Origin: Nocardia cyriacigeorgica GUH-2
Lineage (GTDB): Bacteria; Actinomycetota; Actinomycetes; Mycobacteriales; Mycobacteriaceae
Assembly: GCF_000284035.1 (NCBI RefSeq)
Contig: NC_016887.1
Coordinates: 5,580,001 to 5,644,000 of the forward strand
Reading direction: 5' to 3'
DNA length: 64,000 nucleotides
Shown: piece by piece, positions 51,304 to 59,734 of the stretch
Layout: the number at the start of each line of letters is the position of its first letter
How positions within the stretch are numbered: position 1 is the stretch's first letter
Made by a program: the position numbers and the translations under genes
Notes under the pieces: generated by a model
Told to the model about the DNA's origin: nothing
Databases searched by the model: none
Seen by the model: the letters and a program-made list of their open reading frames with translations, nothing else

Positions 51304-53076
51304 TCAGCCTGCCGCACGGGTGGCGCGACGGGGGCGGCGCTGACGGGGGCTCGCGGGGGCGGAGTCCTCGAAGCGGCGCGGGGTGTCGGCGTTGTGGCCG
51401 CGGGCGTTCGTGCCGTGGGGTGCGGTGGGCCGGTCGGAGCGGGCGCCGGAGCGGTGGGTGGCGGGATCGTGCTCGGTGCGGCGGGCGGGCTGGCGGGTGC
51501 GGGCCTGGCCGTCGGCGTGGCGGGTGGCGGCGGCGGGACGGGCTCCGCCGCGGCGCTCGCCCTGCTGACGTCCGGTGCGCTCGCCAAGCTGACCTGCGGC
51601 GCGATCGCCGTGCTGACGTGCGGTGCGCTCACCCTGGTGGCCCGCGGTGCGGTCGCCGTGCTGACGTGCAGCGCGTTCGCCCTGCCGGCCGCCCGCGCGC
51701 TCGCCGTGCTCCCCGCGGCGGCCACCCACGCGATGTTCGGTCGCCGCCCGACCGGCCGACGGGCGGTTGCGCCGCGAACCGCGACCGGCCGGCTGAGCCG
51801 CGGGCTCGGCGTTGCGGCGGAAGCCGCGCGTGGGGCGCTCGTCCTGGCCGGTGTCCGGCGCGGAGCGGTGTTCGGGCGCGGCCACGGCGCCGATGAGGGC
51901 GGTGACGGCCGGGGAGGTTGCGCCGGCCCGCTGCGGGGTCACCGTGATGCCGGCCTTGCGTAGCAGCACCGCGACGTCCTTGCGCTGTTCGGGCAACACC
52001 ACCGTCACCACGTCACCGGAGCCGCCGGCGCGGGCAGTGCGGCCGGATCGGTGCAGGTAGGCCTTGTGTTCGGCGGGCGGATCGACGTGCACCACCAGTT
52101 CCACGTCGTCGACGTGCACGCCGCGCGCGGCGATATCGGTGGCGACCAGGACGCGGGTAGAACCGTCGGCGAAGGCGCTCAGGTTGCGGTCGCGGGCGGC
52201 TTGGGAGAGGTTGCCGTGCAGGTCGGCGGCCGGGATGCCGGCGGCGGTGAGCTGCTTGGCGAGCCGGCGGGCGTGGTGCTTGGTGCGCATGAACAGGATC
52301 CGGCGTCCGGTGCCGGAGGCCAGCGCGCGCACCAGATCCTTCTTGGCGTCGGCGCCTGCCACCTCGAAGACGTGGTGGGTCATGGTCGGCACCGGGCTCG
52401 CGGCCGTATCGACCGAATGCGTGACCGGCTCCCGCAGGAACCGCTTGACCAGCCGATCCACCTCGTTGTCGAGCGTGGCCGAGAACAGCAGCCGCTGCCC
52501 GTTCGCGGGCGTGGCGGTCAGGATGCGGGTGACGGCGGGCAGGAAGCCGAGGTCGGCCATGTGGTCGGCCTCGTCGAGGATGCTGATCCGCACGGCGTCG
52601 AGCGAGACGACGCCCTGGCGCATCAGATCCTCGAGCCGGCCCGGGCAGGCCACCACGATGTCGGCGCCGGCACGCAGGTCACGGGTCTGCCGGTTTACCG
52701 GCACCCCACCGAAGATGGTGACCACCCGCAGCCCACACGGCCGCGCCAGCATCTCGACGGTGGCCGCGATCTGGGTGGCCAGCTCGCGGGTGGGCGCGAG
52801 GATCAGCCCGGACGGCTGCCCGGATTTGCTGGTCGCGCCGGCCAGCCGCTCGACCATGGGAATGCTGAAGGCGAGGGTCTTGCCGCTGCCGGTCTTGCCG
52901 CGGGCGAGCACATCGCGCCCGGCCATGGTGTCGGGCAGGGTGGCCGCCTGGATCGGGAAGGCGCCGGTGATACCGGCCGCGCGCATCGCATCGATCAGTT
53001 CGGCGCGCACACCGAATTCGGTGAACGGCGCGACGGGGGAAGCCGCGGACACGGCGGCAGAAGCGTTGTCGGACAT
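51304..53076 (-). CDS. DEAD-box RNA helicase with arginine/glycine/histidine repeat tail
   Basis: 590 aa from ATG at 53076. Q-motif FTEFGVRAELIDAM..GAFPIQ, Walker A ARGKTGSGKT, PTRELA, DEAD (ISILDEADHMADLG), SAT (LLFSATLDNEVD) and HRSGRTARAG are complete over about residues 20-390. The final 150 residues are a disordered basic tail with about five imperfect repeats of the form RQHGDRTAGHQGER, an RNA-binding-type extension. Remodels structured RNA, probably in ribosome assembly or cold response; a long upstream region fits that regulation. Confidence 0.92.
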   Translation of the reverse strand: MSDNASAAVSAASPVAPFTEFGVRAELIDAMRAAGITGAFPIQAATLPDTMAGRDVLARGKTGSGKTLAFSIPMVERLAGATSKSGQPSGLILAPTRELATQIAATVEMLARPCGLRVVTIFGGVPVNRQTRDLRAGADIVVACPGRLEDLMRQGVVSLDAVRISILDEADHMADLGFLPAVTRILTATPANGQRLLFSATLDNEVDRLVKRFLREPVTHSVDTAASPVPTMTHHVFEVAGADAKKDLVRALASGTGRRILFMRTKHHARRLAKQLTAAGIPAADLHGNLSQAARDRNLSAFADGSTRVLVATDIAARGVHVDDVELVVHVDPPAEHKAYLHRSGRTARAGGSGDVVTVVLPEQRKDVAVLLRKAGITVTPQRAGATSPAVTALIGAVAAPEHRSAPDTGQDERPTRGFRRNAEPAAQPAGRGSRRNRPSAGRAATEHRVGGRRGEHGERAGGRQGERAARQHGDRTAGHQGERTARQHGDRAAGQLGERTGRQQGERRGGARPAAATRHADGQARTRQPARRTEHDPATHRSGARSDRPTAPHGTNARGHNADTPRRFEDSAPASPRQRRPRRATRAAG

Positions 53077-53461
53077 GGAGATACAGGTGCCTTTCCGGCA
53101 TCGGAGCGAGACCGCAGCGTCGCGCAGGACTCGAATCCTCACCCGATGGTGGCAGCGCCGCGATGACCGGCGCGAAAGGTAGCCATCCACGACGGAGTTG
53201 GGAACCTGCGCGAAAGATCAGCGCACGGAACCTCCGCAACCCTACCGCATCTGCGGCGCCCGCACTCCCGGCCGGCGCTGGGCGCCGGACCCGCTCGTAC
53301 CTATGGGCCGCCAGATCGCCGGTCGCGGCGACGTTCTCGGCGGACTCGCCGCGACTGGGAGGTACGTCACACACCGCCGTCGCGCTGGTCCACTACCTGC
53401 TGCCCGACCGCGCCCAGGATGAGGCCGGAACCGCATGGATGCCTCGGACGGCACCCCACCC
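53077..53461 (-). other. Gene-free interval upstream of the DEAD helicase
   Basis: 385 bp with no supported gene. It should contain the helicase promoter and a possible long 5' leader. GGATTCGAGTCCT near 53130 looks T-arm-like, but the stem does not pair well and no tRNA is formed. Confidence 0.5.
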
Positions 53462-54967
53462 TCACCCCAGACCGGCCCGCGCCGCGACGGTGATTCCGCG
53501 CAGCGTGGCCGCCAGCGCGGAGCGCACCTTCTCCTGCCGCATGCGGCTGTAGAGGGAGGTGTCGAATTCGATCTGCACGGTCATCCGTTCGCCGACGGTG
53601 AAGACGGTCAGCTTCGGCGAGATGTCCGGTGCCATGGCGAAGATGTCATCGCGGACGAAGTCCAGCCCGGCGGGCAGCGAATGTGCGGGCAAGCGGCCGA
53701 TATTGGAGATGGTGAAGGTCGGCGGCATCGAGAGCACGGCGGCCATGACCGGGTCGTGACCGAACTGCCGGGCGGCCAGCAGCACCATGGCGGCTTCCCG
53801 TCGTTCGAGGGCGTCGCGGACGCCGGCGTCGACTCGCAGGCCGAGCTCGACGGGACTCGCGTCGTCGTCCACGAATACCGGCGTCCCGATGCCGGACGCG
53901 AAGTTGACCAGCACGGAGTCGGGCAGCGGTGGACTCAGCCGGGAGCGCAGATCGGCCGCGTGCCCGAGGTTCAGCAGCAGCGGACCGGCCGCATCGAACT
54001 GGTCGCGCACCGCGACCAGCGCGGCACCGCTGAACAGACTGTTGACCGAGATGCCGTGGGCGCGGGCCGCGGCGATGAGCTCGGCGGTCTCACCGGCGGT
54101 CGACTCGATGCGCACCATCGCGAATCGTCCACCGGGGTCGGCATTTCCGTCGTGCGGCAACGCGACCGGCGCCGAGCCGGGGACGGCAGCGGCGACCTGC
54201 GCCCGGACCTGCGCCACCCACCCCGATACCGCCGCCTCGTCCACCAGTTCGGCCATGCGGTCGTCCAGCGCCTCGGGAATTTGCGCGCCGGTCGGCGCGT
54301 GTAGAGACGCCGCGTGCGGAGACGGCGCATGTGGAGTCGCCGAGCGCGGAGTCGGAACATGCGGAGTCGCCGAATGCGGCGTCGGCGCGTGCGGAGACAG
54401 CGCGTCCGGGGTCGGCGCGTGCGGAGACAGCGCGTGCAGGGTCGGCGCGTGCGGAGACAACGAGCCCGTCCCGCGCGGAGCCGGCGAGGCCGTCGCGGAC
54501 GGCATCGGCGAGCCTGTCGCAAGCGCAGTGTAGTGGCGCCACAGCTGGTCCAGCAGCGCGAAAGCCGATCGGCCGTCGGCGATTCCGTGATGGATGGCCA
54601 GCACGAGCTGGGCGCGGTCGCCGTCGCGGAGGAGGTAGGCGCGCAGCAGCCCGTCCGACCAGTCCACCGGCGTATTGACCAGCCGGAAGTACTCGGTCTC
54701 GGCGCCGGCGAGCACTTCGAACGGGGGCCGCCAGAGATCGTCGACCACGAAGTGCTGGGCGCCCGCGCCATCGACCACCCGGCTGCGCAACAGCGGATGC
54801 GCCGCGACCACCTCGTCCAGTGCCAGCAGCAGCGTGGTCTCGTCCACCCTGCCGCGCACGGTCGAGCCGATGAACAGGGGCATGCCGCCGGTGCGGACGC
54901 TGCCGACGCGGCCGTCGGGGGTGAAGTAAGCGCTCTCGAAGGGGGACAGCGGACGGTGCTCGGCCAT
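53462..54967 (-). CDS. PapA5-like acyltransferase (condensation-domain fold) with internal repeat
   Basis: 501 aa. N-terminal half carries the HHxxxD motif (LAIHHGIADGRSAF, His/Asp near residues 126-131) and the PapA5 signature ALDEVVAAHPLLRSRV; C-terminal part has FTISNIGRLPAHSLPAGLDF and VGERMTVQIEFDTSLYSRMRQ. Such enzymes esterify alcohols with acyl groups from polyketide/lipid synthases. Between them, residues about 165-225 are six 10-residue repeats such as LSPHAPTPDA encoded by 30-bp units, likely a surface loop. Divergent from a TetR gene. Substrate unknown. Confidence 0.82.
   Translation of the reverse strand: MAEHRPLSPFESAYFTPDGRVGSVRTGGMPLFIGSTVRGRVDETTLLLALDEVVAAHPLLRSRVVDGAGAQHFVVDDLWRPPFEVLAGAETEYFRLVNTPVDWSDGLLRAYLLRDGDRAQLVLAIHHGIADGRSAFALLDQLWRHYTALATGSPMPSATASPAPRGTGSLSPHAPTLHALSPHAPTPDALSPHAPTPHSATPHVPTPRSATPHAPSPHAASLHAPTGAQIPEALDDRMAELVDEAAVSGWVAQVRAQVAAAVPGSAPVALPHDGNADPGGRFAMVRIESTAGETAELIAAARAHGISVNSLFSGAALVAVRDQFDAAGPLLLNLGHAADLRSRLSPPLPDSVLVNFASGIGTPVFVDDDASPVELGLRVDAGVRDALERREAAMVLLAARQFGHDPVMAAVLSMPPTFTISNIGRLPAHSLPAGLDFVRDDIFAMAPDISPKLTVFTVGERMTVQIEFDTSLYSRMRQEKVRSALAATLRGITVAARAGLG
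54291..54470. repeat. Six 30-bp tandem repeats inside the PapA5-like gene
   Basis: Units start at 54291, 54321, 54351, 54381, 54411 and 54441; the last three begin GTCGGCGCGTGCGGAGACA. In frame, each codes for 10 residues rich in Pro, His and Ser. Confidence 0.85.
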
Positions 54968-55018
54968 CGGACTCTCGTTTCCATGCGGTGGATCTACCTG
55001 TCACCGCGAACATACATC

Positions 55019-55055
55019 TGTTTCAAACATTTGTCACAGACGATTGTTTGAAACA
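55019..55055. promoter_or_regulatory. Paired TGTTTSAAACA operators in the PapA5/TetR divergent promoter
   Basis: TGTTTCAAACA at 55019-55029 and TGTTTGAAACA at 55045-55055, each an 11-bp palindrome and together a perfect 12-bp inverted repeat with 15-nt spacer; centres are 26 bp apart. Two TetR dimers could bind side by side. Confidence 0.75.
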
Positions 55056-55094
55056 GCCGTAACTAACGTTCGTCAGTGGTCCTGCTACGGTGCC

Positions 55095-55658
55095 GTGGTG
55101 GGAACTCGCGAGGATCTACTCGAAGCGGCGAAGACATGCCTGGCCGAACGCGGCTACGCCCGCACGACAGTGCGCGATATCGTCGCCGCCTCCGGCACCA
55201 ATCTGGCCGCCATCAACTACCATTTCGGCACCCGCGACGCCCTGCTCAACCAGGCGATGATGGAGTCCAGCGGTGACGCGGTGCAGCAGATTCTGGACTC
55301 ATTGCCCGGCGATCCCGGCGACCGCACCGCCCGCCTGGATGCGTTCCTGGCCGCACTGATCGGCTCGTTCCAGCAGAATCCGAGCCTGTGGTCGGCCAAT
55401 ATGGAAAGCCTTGCGCAGGCGCTGCATTCACCCGAACTGCGCGCCGAGATCAGCGCGGCGAAGGACCGGGCCCGGCACGCGCTGGCGCAGTTCGGGCAGG
55501 CCGGCCCCGATGACGCCGTCGGCGCTGTCCTGCACACCTTGATCTGCGGCCTGCTGGTGCAGTGGGTGATCGACCCGGACGGTGTTCCGGTCCCGGAGGA
55601 ACTCACCGCAGGCCTACGCACCCTCACCGATCGACTCGCGACCCCGCCGCCACGGTAA
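55095..55658 (+). CDS. TetR-family regulator divergent from PapA5-like gene
   Basis: 187 aa from GTG at 55095 (or GTG 55098, MGTREDLLEAAKTCL). TetR helix-turn-helix TTVRDIVAASGTNLAAINYHFGTRDALLNQAM at about residues 25-55, C-terminal all-helical effector domain typical of TetR_C. No ribosome site; a leaderless message is likely. The paired palindromes 40-76 bp upstream are its probable operators, controlling both itself and the acyltransferase gene. Confidence 0.85.
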   Translation: MVGTREDLLEAAKTCLAERGYARTTVRDIVAASGTNLAAINYHFGTRDALLNQAMMESSGDAVQQILDSLPGDPGDRTARLDAFLAALIGSFQQNPSLWSANMESLAQALHSPELRAEISAAKDRARHALAQFGQAGPDDAVGAVLHTLICGLLVQWVIDPDGVPVPEELTAGLRTLTDRLATPPPR

Positions 55659-55660
55659 GG

Positions 55661-55726
55661 CTCGCGGCGCCATCTCGTGGGACTCACGGCGCCATCTCGT
55701 GGATCTCGCGGCGCCGCCACATGAAA
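55661..55726. repeat. 22-bp tandem repeats in the TetR-metE gap
   Basis: CTCGCGGCGCCATCTCGTGG-like units begin at 55661, 55683 and 55705, the last one degenerate. They occupy part of the 239-bp convergent gap 55659-55897, which otherwise holds the metE terminator. Confidence 0.65.
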
Positions 55727-55848
55727 ATCGCGGGCCATCACGTGGAGCTCGCGACCCCGGTAGGGCGGGCTCGCGGCCTCCGCCCACGACTACCCGCAGC
55801 CGCACCCGGCAATCGCCGCGACAGAGCTTCCGACAGTCGACAGCACGA

Positions 55849-55887
55849 CAAGGGCCGCCTCCCCGGCGAACGGGAAGACGGCCCTTG
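55849..55887 (-). terminator. Terminator hairpin downstream of the MetE-like gene
   Basis: 9-bp arms CAAGGGCCG and CGGCCCTTG with a 21-nt loop, 10 bp past the stop. Confidence 0.65.
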
Positions 55888-55897
55888 CCGATTCGAT

Positions 55898-58237
55898 CTA
55901 TTCGCCCGCGTTCTCGGCTTCCGCCGCGGCTGCGGCAGCCGCCTCGGCCCGTCGGCGCACCCGCCGCGCCGCCGCGACCATATTCCGCAGCGACGGCTCC
56001 AACTGCCAGTAATGCCGGGTCTTCAATCCACCGTCCGGATTGGCCCACAATCGTTCCGGGGTGACGGCTTCGGCTGCGGCGGTGAGCAATTCGTCCAGCT
56101 CGTCGATGTCCGGGATGCGCGCCGAACGGCTCTCGTACACACCGGGTCCCACACCGTGGCTGAGGCCGTGTCCGGAGGCGCAATCCTCCTTCAGCGCCTT
56201 GAGCACCCATTCGATGGAGCGAGTGGCCACGATCGCGGTGACGTCGGCGTCGAGCTGTTCAATCGCCTCGACCACCTCGGCCCGGCCGGAATAGCCGATG
56301 TGGGTGTGGATCTGGGTTTCCGGTTTGACGCCCGAGGTCGCCAGCCGGAACGCACCGACGGCCCAGCGCAGGTATTCCTTGCGCCCTTCCGGTCGCGGCG
56401 GCAGCAGTTCGCGGATGGCGGGTTCGTCGACCTGGATGATCGAGATGCCGGCCTTCTCCAGATCCACCACTTCGTCGCGGATGGCCAGCGCCACCTGGTC
56501 GGCGGTCTCGTACAGCGGCTGGTCCTGGCGCACGAACGAGCGCGCGATCATGGTGACCGGACCGGTGACCATGCCTTTGACCGGCTTGTCGGTCAGCGAC
56601 TGCGCGTAGCTGATCCACTCCACCGACATCGGCGCAGGCCGGGAGACGTCGCCGTAGATGATCGGCGGCCGCACGCACCGCGAGCCGTAGACCTGCACCC
56701 AGCCGAAATGCGTGGTGGCGAAGCCGTCGAGCAGTTCGGCGAAGTACTGGATCATGTCGTTGCGCTCGTGCTCACCGTGCACGAGCACATCCAGGCCGAT
56801 GTCTTCCTGCAACCGGATGGTGGCCTCGATCTCGGCCTCGATCCGCTTGCGGTACTCGTCGTAGGACAGCCGGCCCTCGCCCAGGTCGTAGCGGGCCTGA
56901 CGGATCTTGGCGGTCTGCGGGAAGGAGCCCAGCGTGGTCGCGGGCACAAGCGGCAGGTTCAGCTTCTCCTGCTGCGCGGCGCGCCGCTCGGCGTAGGGCG
57001 CGCGCTCACGCATCTCCGGGGTGATCGCGTAGACCCGCTGCCGCACCGCGTGCTTCTGCTTGAAATGCACCTCGGTGGGGCGCTTGCGCCACTTGTCCGA
57101 CGGGCCCTCGGTGAGCGCCTTTGCCAGCGAGACGACCTCGCCCACCTTCTGTTTCGCGAACGCGAGCCGGTCGGCGACATTGCCCTCGATGTCGTATTCG
57201 GCCAGCACGTCATAGGGCACGTGCAGCAGCGTGGTGCCGGTGGACACCACCAGGTCGGGGCAGACCTTGGCCAGCTCGTTGAGGTATTCCAGGGTCACGT
57301 ACCGGTCGGCGCGCCAGACGTTCTGGCCGCTGATCACGCCCGCGTAGAGGCGCTTGCGCCGGATACCGGGGATCTGCGCCAGATCCTCCGGGCGCATCCG
57401 GTAGGAGGCCAGGTCCAAGCCGATGGCCTCGACATTGGAGCGCGCCAGAATGGTCAGCGCCTCGCCGAAATCGCCGTACTGGCCGGTGACCAGGATGCGC
57501 GGGCGCAGCGGCGCCTTCGTCAACCGTTCGTAGGCGCGTTCGAACAGCGCCAGCTCGGCCTCGGAACGCTCGCTGGTGAAGCACGGTTCGTCCAGCTGCA
57601 CGCAGGTGGAGCCGCGCTTGGCGAGGATCTCGAACAGCTCTTCGTACACCGGCAGCAGCTTGTCCAGCAGCGTCAGGGTGTCGAAACCGCCGGACTCGCC
57701 GGGGATGTGCCCGGCCTTGGACAGCAGCAGCAGCGACATCGGGCCGAGCACCACCGGCCGCAGCTCGATGCCGCGAGCCATGGCGCGATCCCATTCGTCC
57801 AGCAGCGCCTCGGGGTGCAGCGAGAACTCGGTGGTCTCGTCCAGCTCGGGCTGACGGTAGTGGTAGTTGGTGCCGAAGAACCGCACCAACTCCAGCGGCG
57901 GCAGATCGGGACGGCCCCGCGCCATCAGGAAGTAGAAGTCGAGGGGATCCATCCCCTCTTGCAGCTCCCGGAACCGGGCCGGGACCGCGCCGAACAGCAG
58001 CGCGTTGTCCAGGATGTGGTCGTAGAAGGAGAAGGTGTTGCCCGGCACCTGGGTCAGCCCGGTCGCGGCCAGCTCACTGAACTGCCGCTCCTGGATATCG
58101 CGCCTGACATCCAGCAGCTCCTCGCGGGTGATGCCGCCGCGCCAGTACGCCTCGAGCGCTCGCTTGAGTTCCCGGTGCGGCCCGATCCGCGGATATCCGA
58201 GGACGCTCGACCCGAAACCATCGGTGACGTTGACCAT
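55898..58237 (-). CDS. metE: MetE-family methyltransferase lacking the zinc-ligand residues
   Basis: 779 aa. By family, cobalamin-independent methionine synthase: two TIM-barrel halves, start SSVLGYPRIGPHRELKRALE, and TLGSFPQTAKIRQAR, HGEHERNDMIQYF, FGWVQVYGSRCVRPPII, TGPVTM and QVDEPAIRE in order. However three of the four zinc ligands known in E. coli MetE are changed: His is kept (HTHIGYS, about residue 646) but the next Cys is Gly648, the Glu position is Val (about 670) and the second Cys is Gly736 (NPDGGLKTR instead of NPDCGLKTR). The Trp before SFVR is Arg. It may use another acceptor or methyl source. RBS AAAAGGAG. No B12 riboswitch pattern upstream. Confidence 0.85.
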   Translation of the reverse strand: MVNVTDGFGSSVLGYPRIGPHRELKRALEAYWRGGITREELLDVRRDIQERQFSELAATGLTQVPGNTFSFYDHILDNALLFGAVPARFRELQEGMDPLDFYFLMARGRPDLPPLELVRFFGTNYHYRQPELDETTEFSLHPEALLDEWDRAMARGIELRPVVLGPMSLLLLSKAGHIPGESGGFDTLTLLDKLLPVYEELFEILAKRGSTCVQLDEPCFTSERSEAELALFERAYERLTKAPLRPRILVTGQYGDFGEALTILARSNVEAIGLDLASYRMRPEDLAQIPGIRRKRLYAGVISGQNVWRADRYVTLEYLNELAKVCPDLVVSTGTTLLHVPYDVLAEYDIEGNVADRLAFAKQKVGEVVSLAKALTEGPSDKWRKRPTEVHFKQKHAVRQRVYAITPEMRERAPYAERRAAQQEKLNLPLVPATTLGSFPQTAKIRQARYDLGEGRLSYDEYRKRIEAEIEATIRLQEDIGLDVLVHGEHERNDMIQYFAELLDGFATTHFGWVQVYGSRCVRPPIIYGDVSRPAPMSVEWISYAQSLTDKPVKGMVTGPVTMIARSFVRQDQPLYETADQVALAIRDEVVDLEKAGISIIQVDEPAIRELLPPRPEGRKEYLRWAVGAFRLATSGVKPETQIHTHIGYSGRAEVVEAIEQLDADVTAIVATRSIEWVLKALKEDCASGHGLSHGVGPGVYESRSARIPDIDELDELLTAAAEAVTPERLWANPDGGLKTRHYWQLEPSLRNMVAAARRVRRRAEAAAAAAAEAENAGE

Positions 58238-58328
58238 GAGCGGGAAACTCCTTTTCGATCACCTGATCGGCTTCCACCTGCCGAGATGGATGCCGAAGAA
58301 CGCTGCGCTCGGCGTCGCCCGGGTCCAA

Positions 58329-58364
58329 CGGGCGGCCATTACGCAGCTTATGCCCGGCCGCCCG
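58329..58364 (-). promoter_or_regulatory. Leader stem-loop upstream of the MetE-like gene
   Basis: Perfect 9-bp arms CGGGCGGCC and GGCCGCCCG with an 18-nt loop, about 92-127 bp before the start codon. The 423-bp interval 58238-58660 has no supported gene; besides this and the fadB2 hairpin I see nothing. Could be an attenuator or protein site. Confidence 0.45.
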
Positions 58365-58576
58365 AGTACCTACCGGATACCCGGCGAACTACATCGATGG
58401 ATCACCATGCTCGCCGCCGCGAGCTCGGTCGGGCCCCGTCGACCCAGGCCTTCGACGCGGCAGCTGAGCGGGTGTGGGCCGGTCGACTCCGCCGGGTATG
58501 CCGCGGTTCGGCACTCGTCCGGCAGTTCGGGCGCCCTGCGGCGACGGCGGCGCCTCCCGGAACCTCGGAGAGCGGA

Positions 58577-58613
58577 CCAGCAACCGCCGGCAGTGACTGC
58601 GGTCGGTTGCTGG
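58577..58613 (-). terminator. Terminator hairpin downstream of fadB2
   Basis: 10-bp arms CCAGCAACCG and CGGTTGCTGG; the 17-nt loop contains the nested palindrome GCAGTGACTGC. Lies 48 bp past the fadB2 stop. Confidence 0.65.
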
Positions 58614-58660
58614 CCGCCGGCCCGAAGGAATCCCGGAAGGCTCTCCGGAGAGAGCGAGAG

Positions 58661-59533
58661 CTACTTGCTGTTGTACTGGTAGAACCCGGCGCCGGTCTTC
58701 TTACCGAGCAGCCCGGCCTCCACCATGCGCATCAGCAGCGGCGGGGCGGAGTACAGCGGCTCCTTGAACTCGGCGTACATCGAGTCGGCGATGGACTTGA
58801 CGGTGTCGAGACCGACCAGGTCGGTCAGCGCGAGCGGGCCCATCGGGTGGGCGCAGCCGAGCACCATGGCCTTGTCGACGTCTTCCTTGGTGGCGAAGCC
58901 GGATTCGACCATGCGGATGGCCGAGAGCAGGTACGGCACCAGCAGGGCGTTGACGACGAAACCGGAGCGGTCGGCCGAACGCACGACCTGCTTGCCAAGC
59001 ACCTCGCCGGCGAAGGCCTCGGCGCGCGCGGAGACCGACTCGCTGGTCTTGAGCGTGGTGACCAGCTCGACCAGCGGCAGCACCGGCACCGGGTTGAAGA
59101 AGTGCATGCCGACGACCCGCTCGGGGTTGTTGGTGGCGACGGCGATCTTCATGATCGGGATGGAGGAGGTGTTGGAGGCCAGCACGGCGTCCGGGTCGGT
59201 GACGACCTTGTCCAGCTCGGAGAAGATGGCCGTCTTGACCTTCTCGTCCTCCAGCACGGCCTCGACGACCAGCTGGCGATCGGCGAAATCGCCCAGGTCG
59301 GAGGTGAACCGCAGCCGCCAGGCGGCCTGCTCGCGCTCGCGCTCGGTGATCTTGCCGCTGCTCACACCGCGATCCAGCGAGCGCAGGATGCGCGCGCGAC
59401 CGGCGGCGGCCAGCTCCCGGGTCTGCTCGTAGACCAGCACGTCGACGTGCGCGCGTGCACACACCTCCGCGATTCCGGCACCCATCTGTCCGGCGCCGAT
59501 GACACCGACGCGTTGAATCTTCTCGCTGCTCAC
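58661..59533 (-). CDS. fadB2: 3-hydroxybutyryl-CoA dehydrogenase
   Basis: 290 aa. NAD-binding motif VGVIGAGQMGAGIAEVCARA, NTSSIPI, catalytic His in GMHFFNPVPVLPLVELV, and the C-terminal dimer domain (SGFVVNALLVPYLLSAIRMVESG...GLLGKKTGAGFYQYNSK). Oxidises 3-hydroxyacyl-CoA to 3-ketoacyl-CoA in beta-oxidation or reduces acetoacetyl-CoA. It lies 201 bp downstream of aceA on the same strand, as Rv0468 follows Rv0467, which ties fat breakdown to the glyoxylate shunt. Confidence 0.95.
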   Translation of the reverse strand: MSSEKIQRVGVIGAGQMGAGIAEVCARAHVDVLVYEQTRELAAAGRARILRSLDRGVSSGKITEREREQAAWRLRFTSDLGDFADRQLVVEAVLEDEKVKTAIFSELDKVVTDPDAVLASNTSSIPIMKIAVATNNPERVVGMHFFNPVPVLPLVELVTTLKTSESVSARAEAFAGEVLGKQVVRSADRSGFVVNALLVPYLLSAIRMVESGFATKEDVDKAMVLGCAHPMGPLALTDLVGLDTVKSIADSMYAEFKEPLYSAPPLLMRMVEAGLLGKKTGAGFYQYNSK

Positions 59534-59619
59534 GTCCAGCTCCTGGGGTAGGTCTTGGCTGTCGGGGTTGTCGGCGCCCGGTGGTGACCGGCACCTTCAG
59601 TTGATCAAGTTATAGGGAT

Positions 59620-59653
59620 GCCCTCCCGCCCGGGGCTGTTCGGGCGGGAGGGC
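59620..59653 (-). terminator. Second hairpin downstream of aceA
   Basis: Perfect 13-bp arms GCCCTCCCGCCCG and its complement with an 8-nt loop, between aceA and fadB2. May separate the two units. Confidence 0.75.
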
Positions 59654-59698
59654 GGTACACCCCTACCGGGGTAGAGGACTCGCTATGGAGTTGCCCTC

Positions 59699-59724
59699 AT
59701 GGCGCCATCCGGAGATGGCGCCAT
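59699..59724 (-). terminator. Hairpin directly after aceA
   Basis: Perfect 11-bp arms ATGGCGCCATC and GATGGCGCCAT with a 4-nt loop CGGA, 10 bp past the aceA stop. Confidence 0.75.
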
Positions 59725-59734
59725 CAGAGACCGA

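Noticed and set aside
53120..53150. T-arm-like GGATTCGAGTCCT upstream of the DEAD helicase
   Set aside because: The 5-bp stem does not pair correctly and no other tRNA arms flank it.
54291..54470. CRISPR-like array
   Set aside because: The 30-bp units are contiguous with no unique spacers and lie in frame within a gene.
58238..58660. Cobalamin riboswitch before the MetE-like gene
   Set aside because: No B12 box or the paired GCCACTG element was found by eye.
55562..59551. A very long open frame (1329 codons) on the plus strand
   Set aside because: It is antisense to the MetE-like gene and fadB2, has no family motifs and results from high GC.
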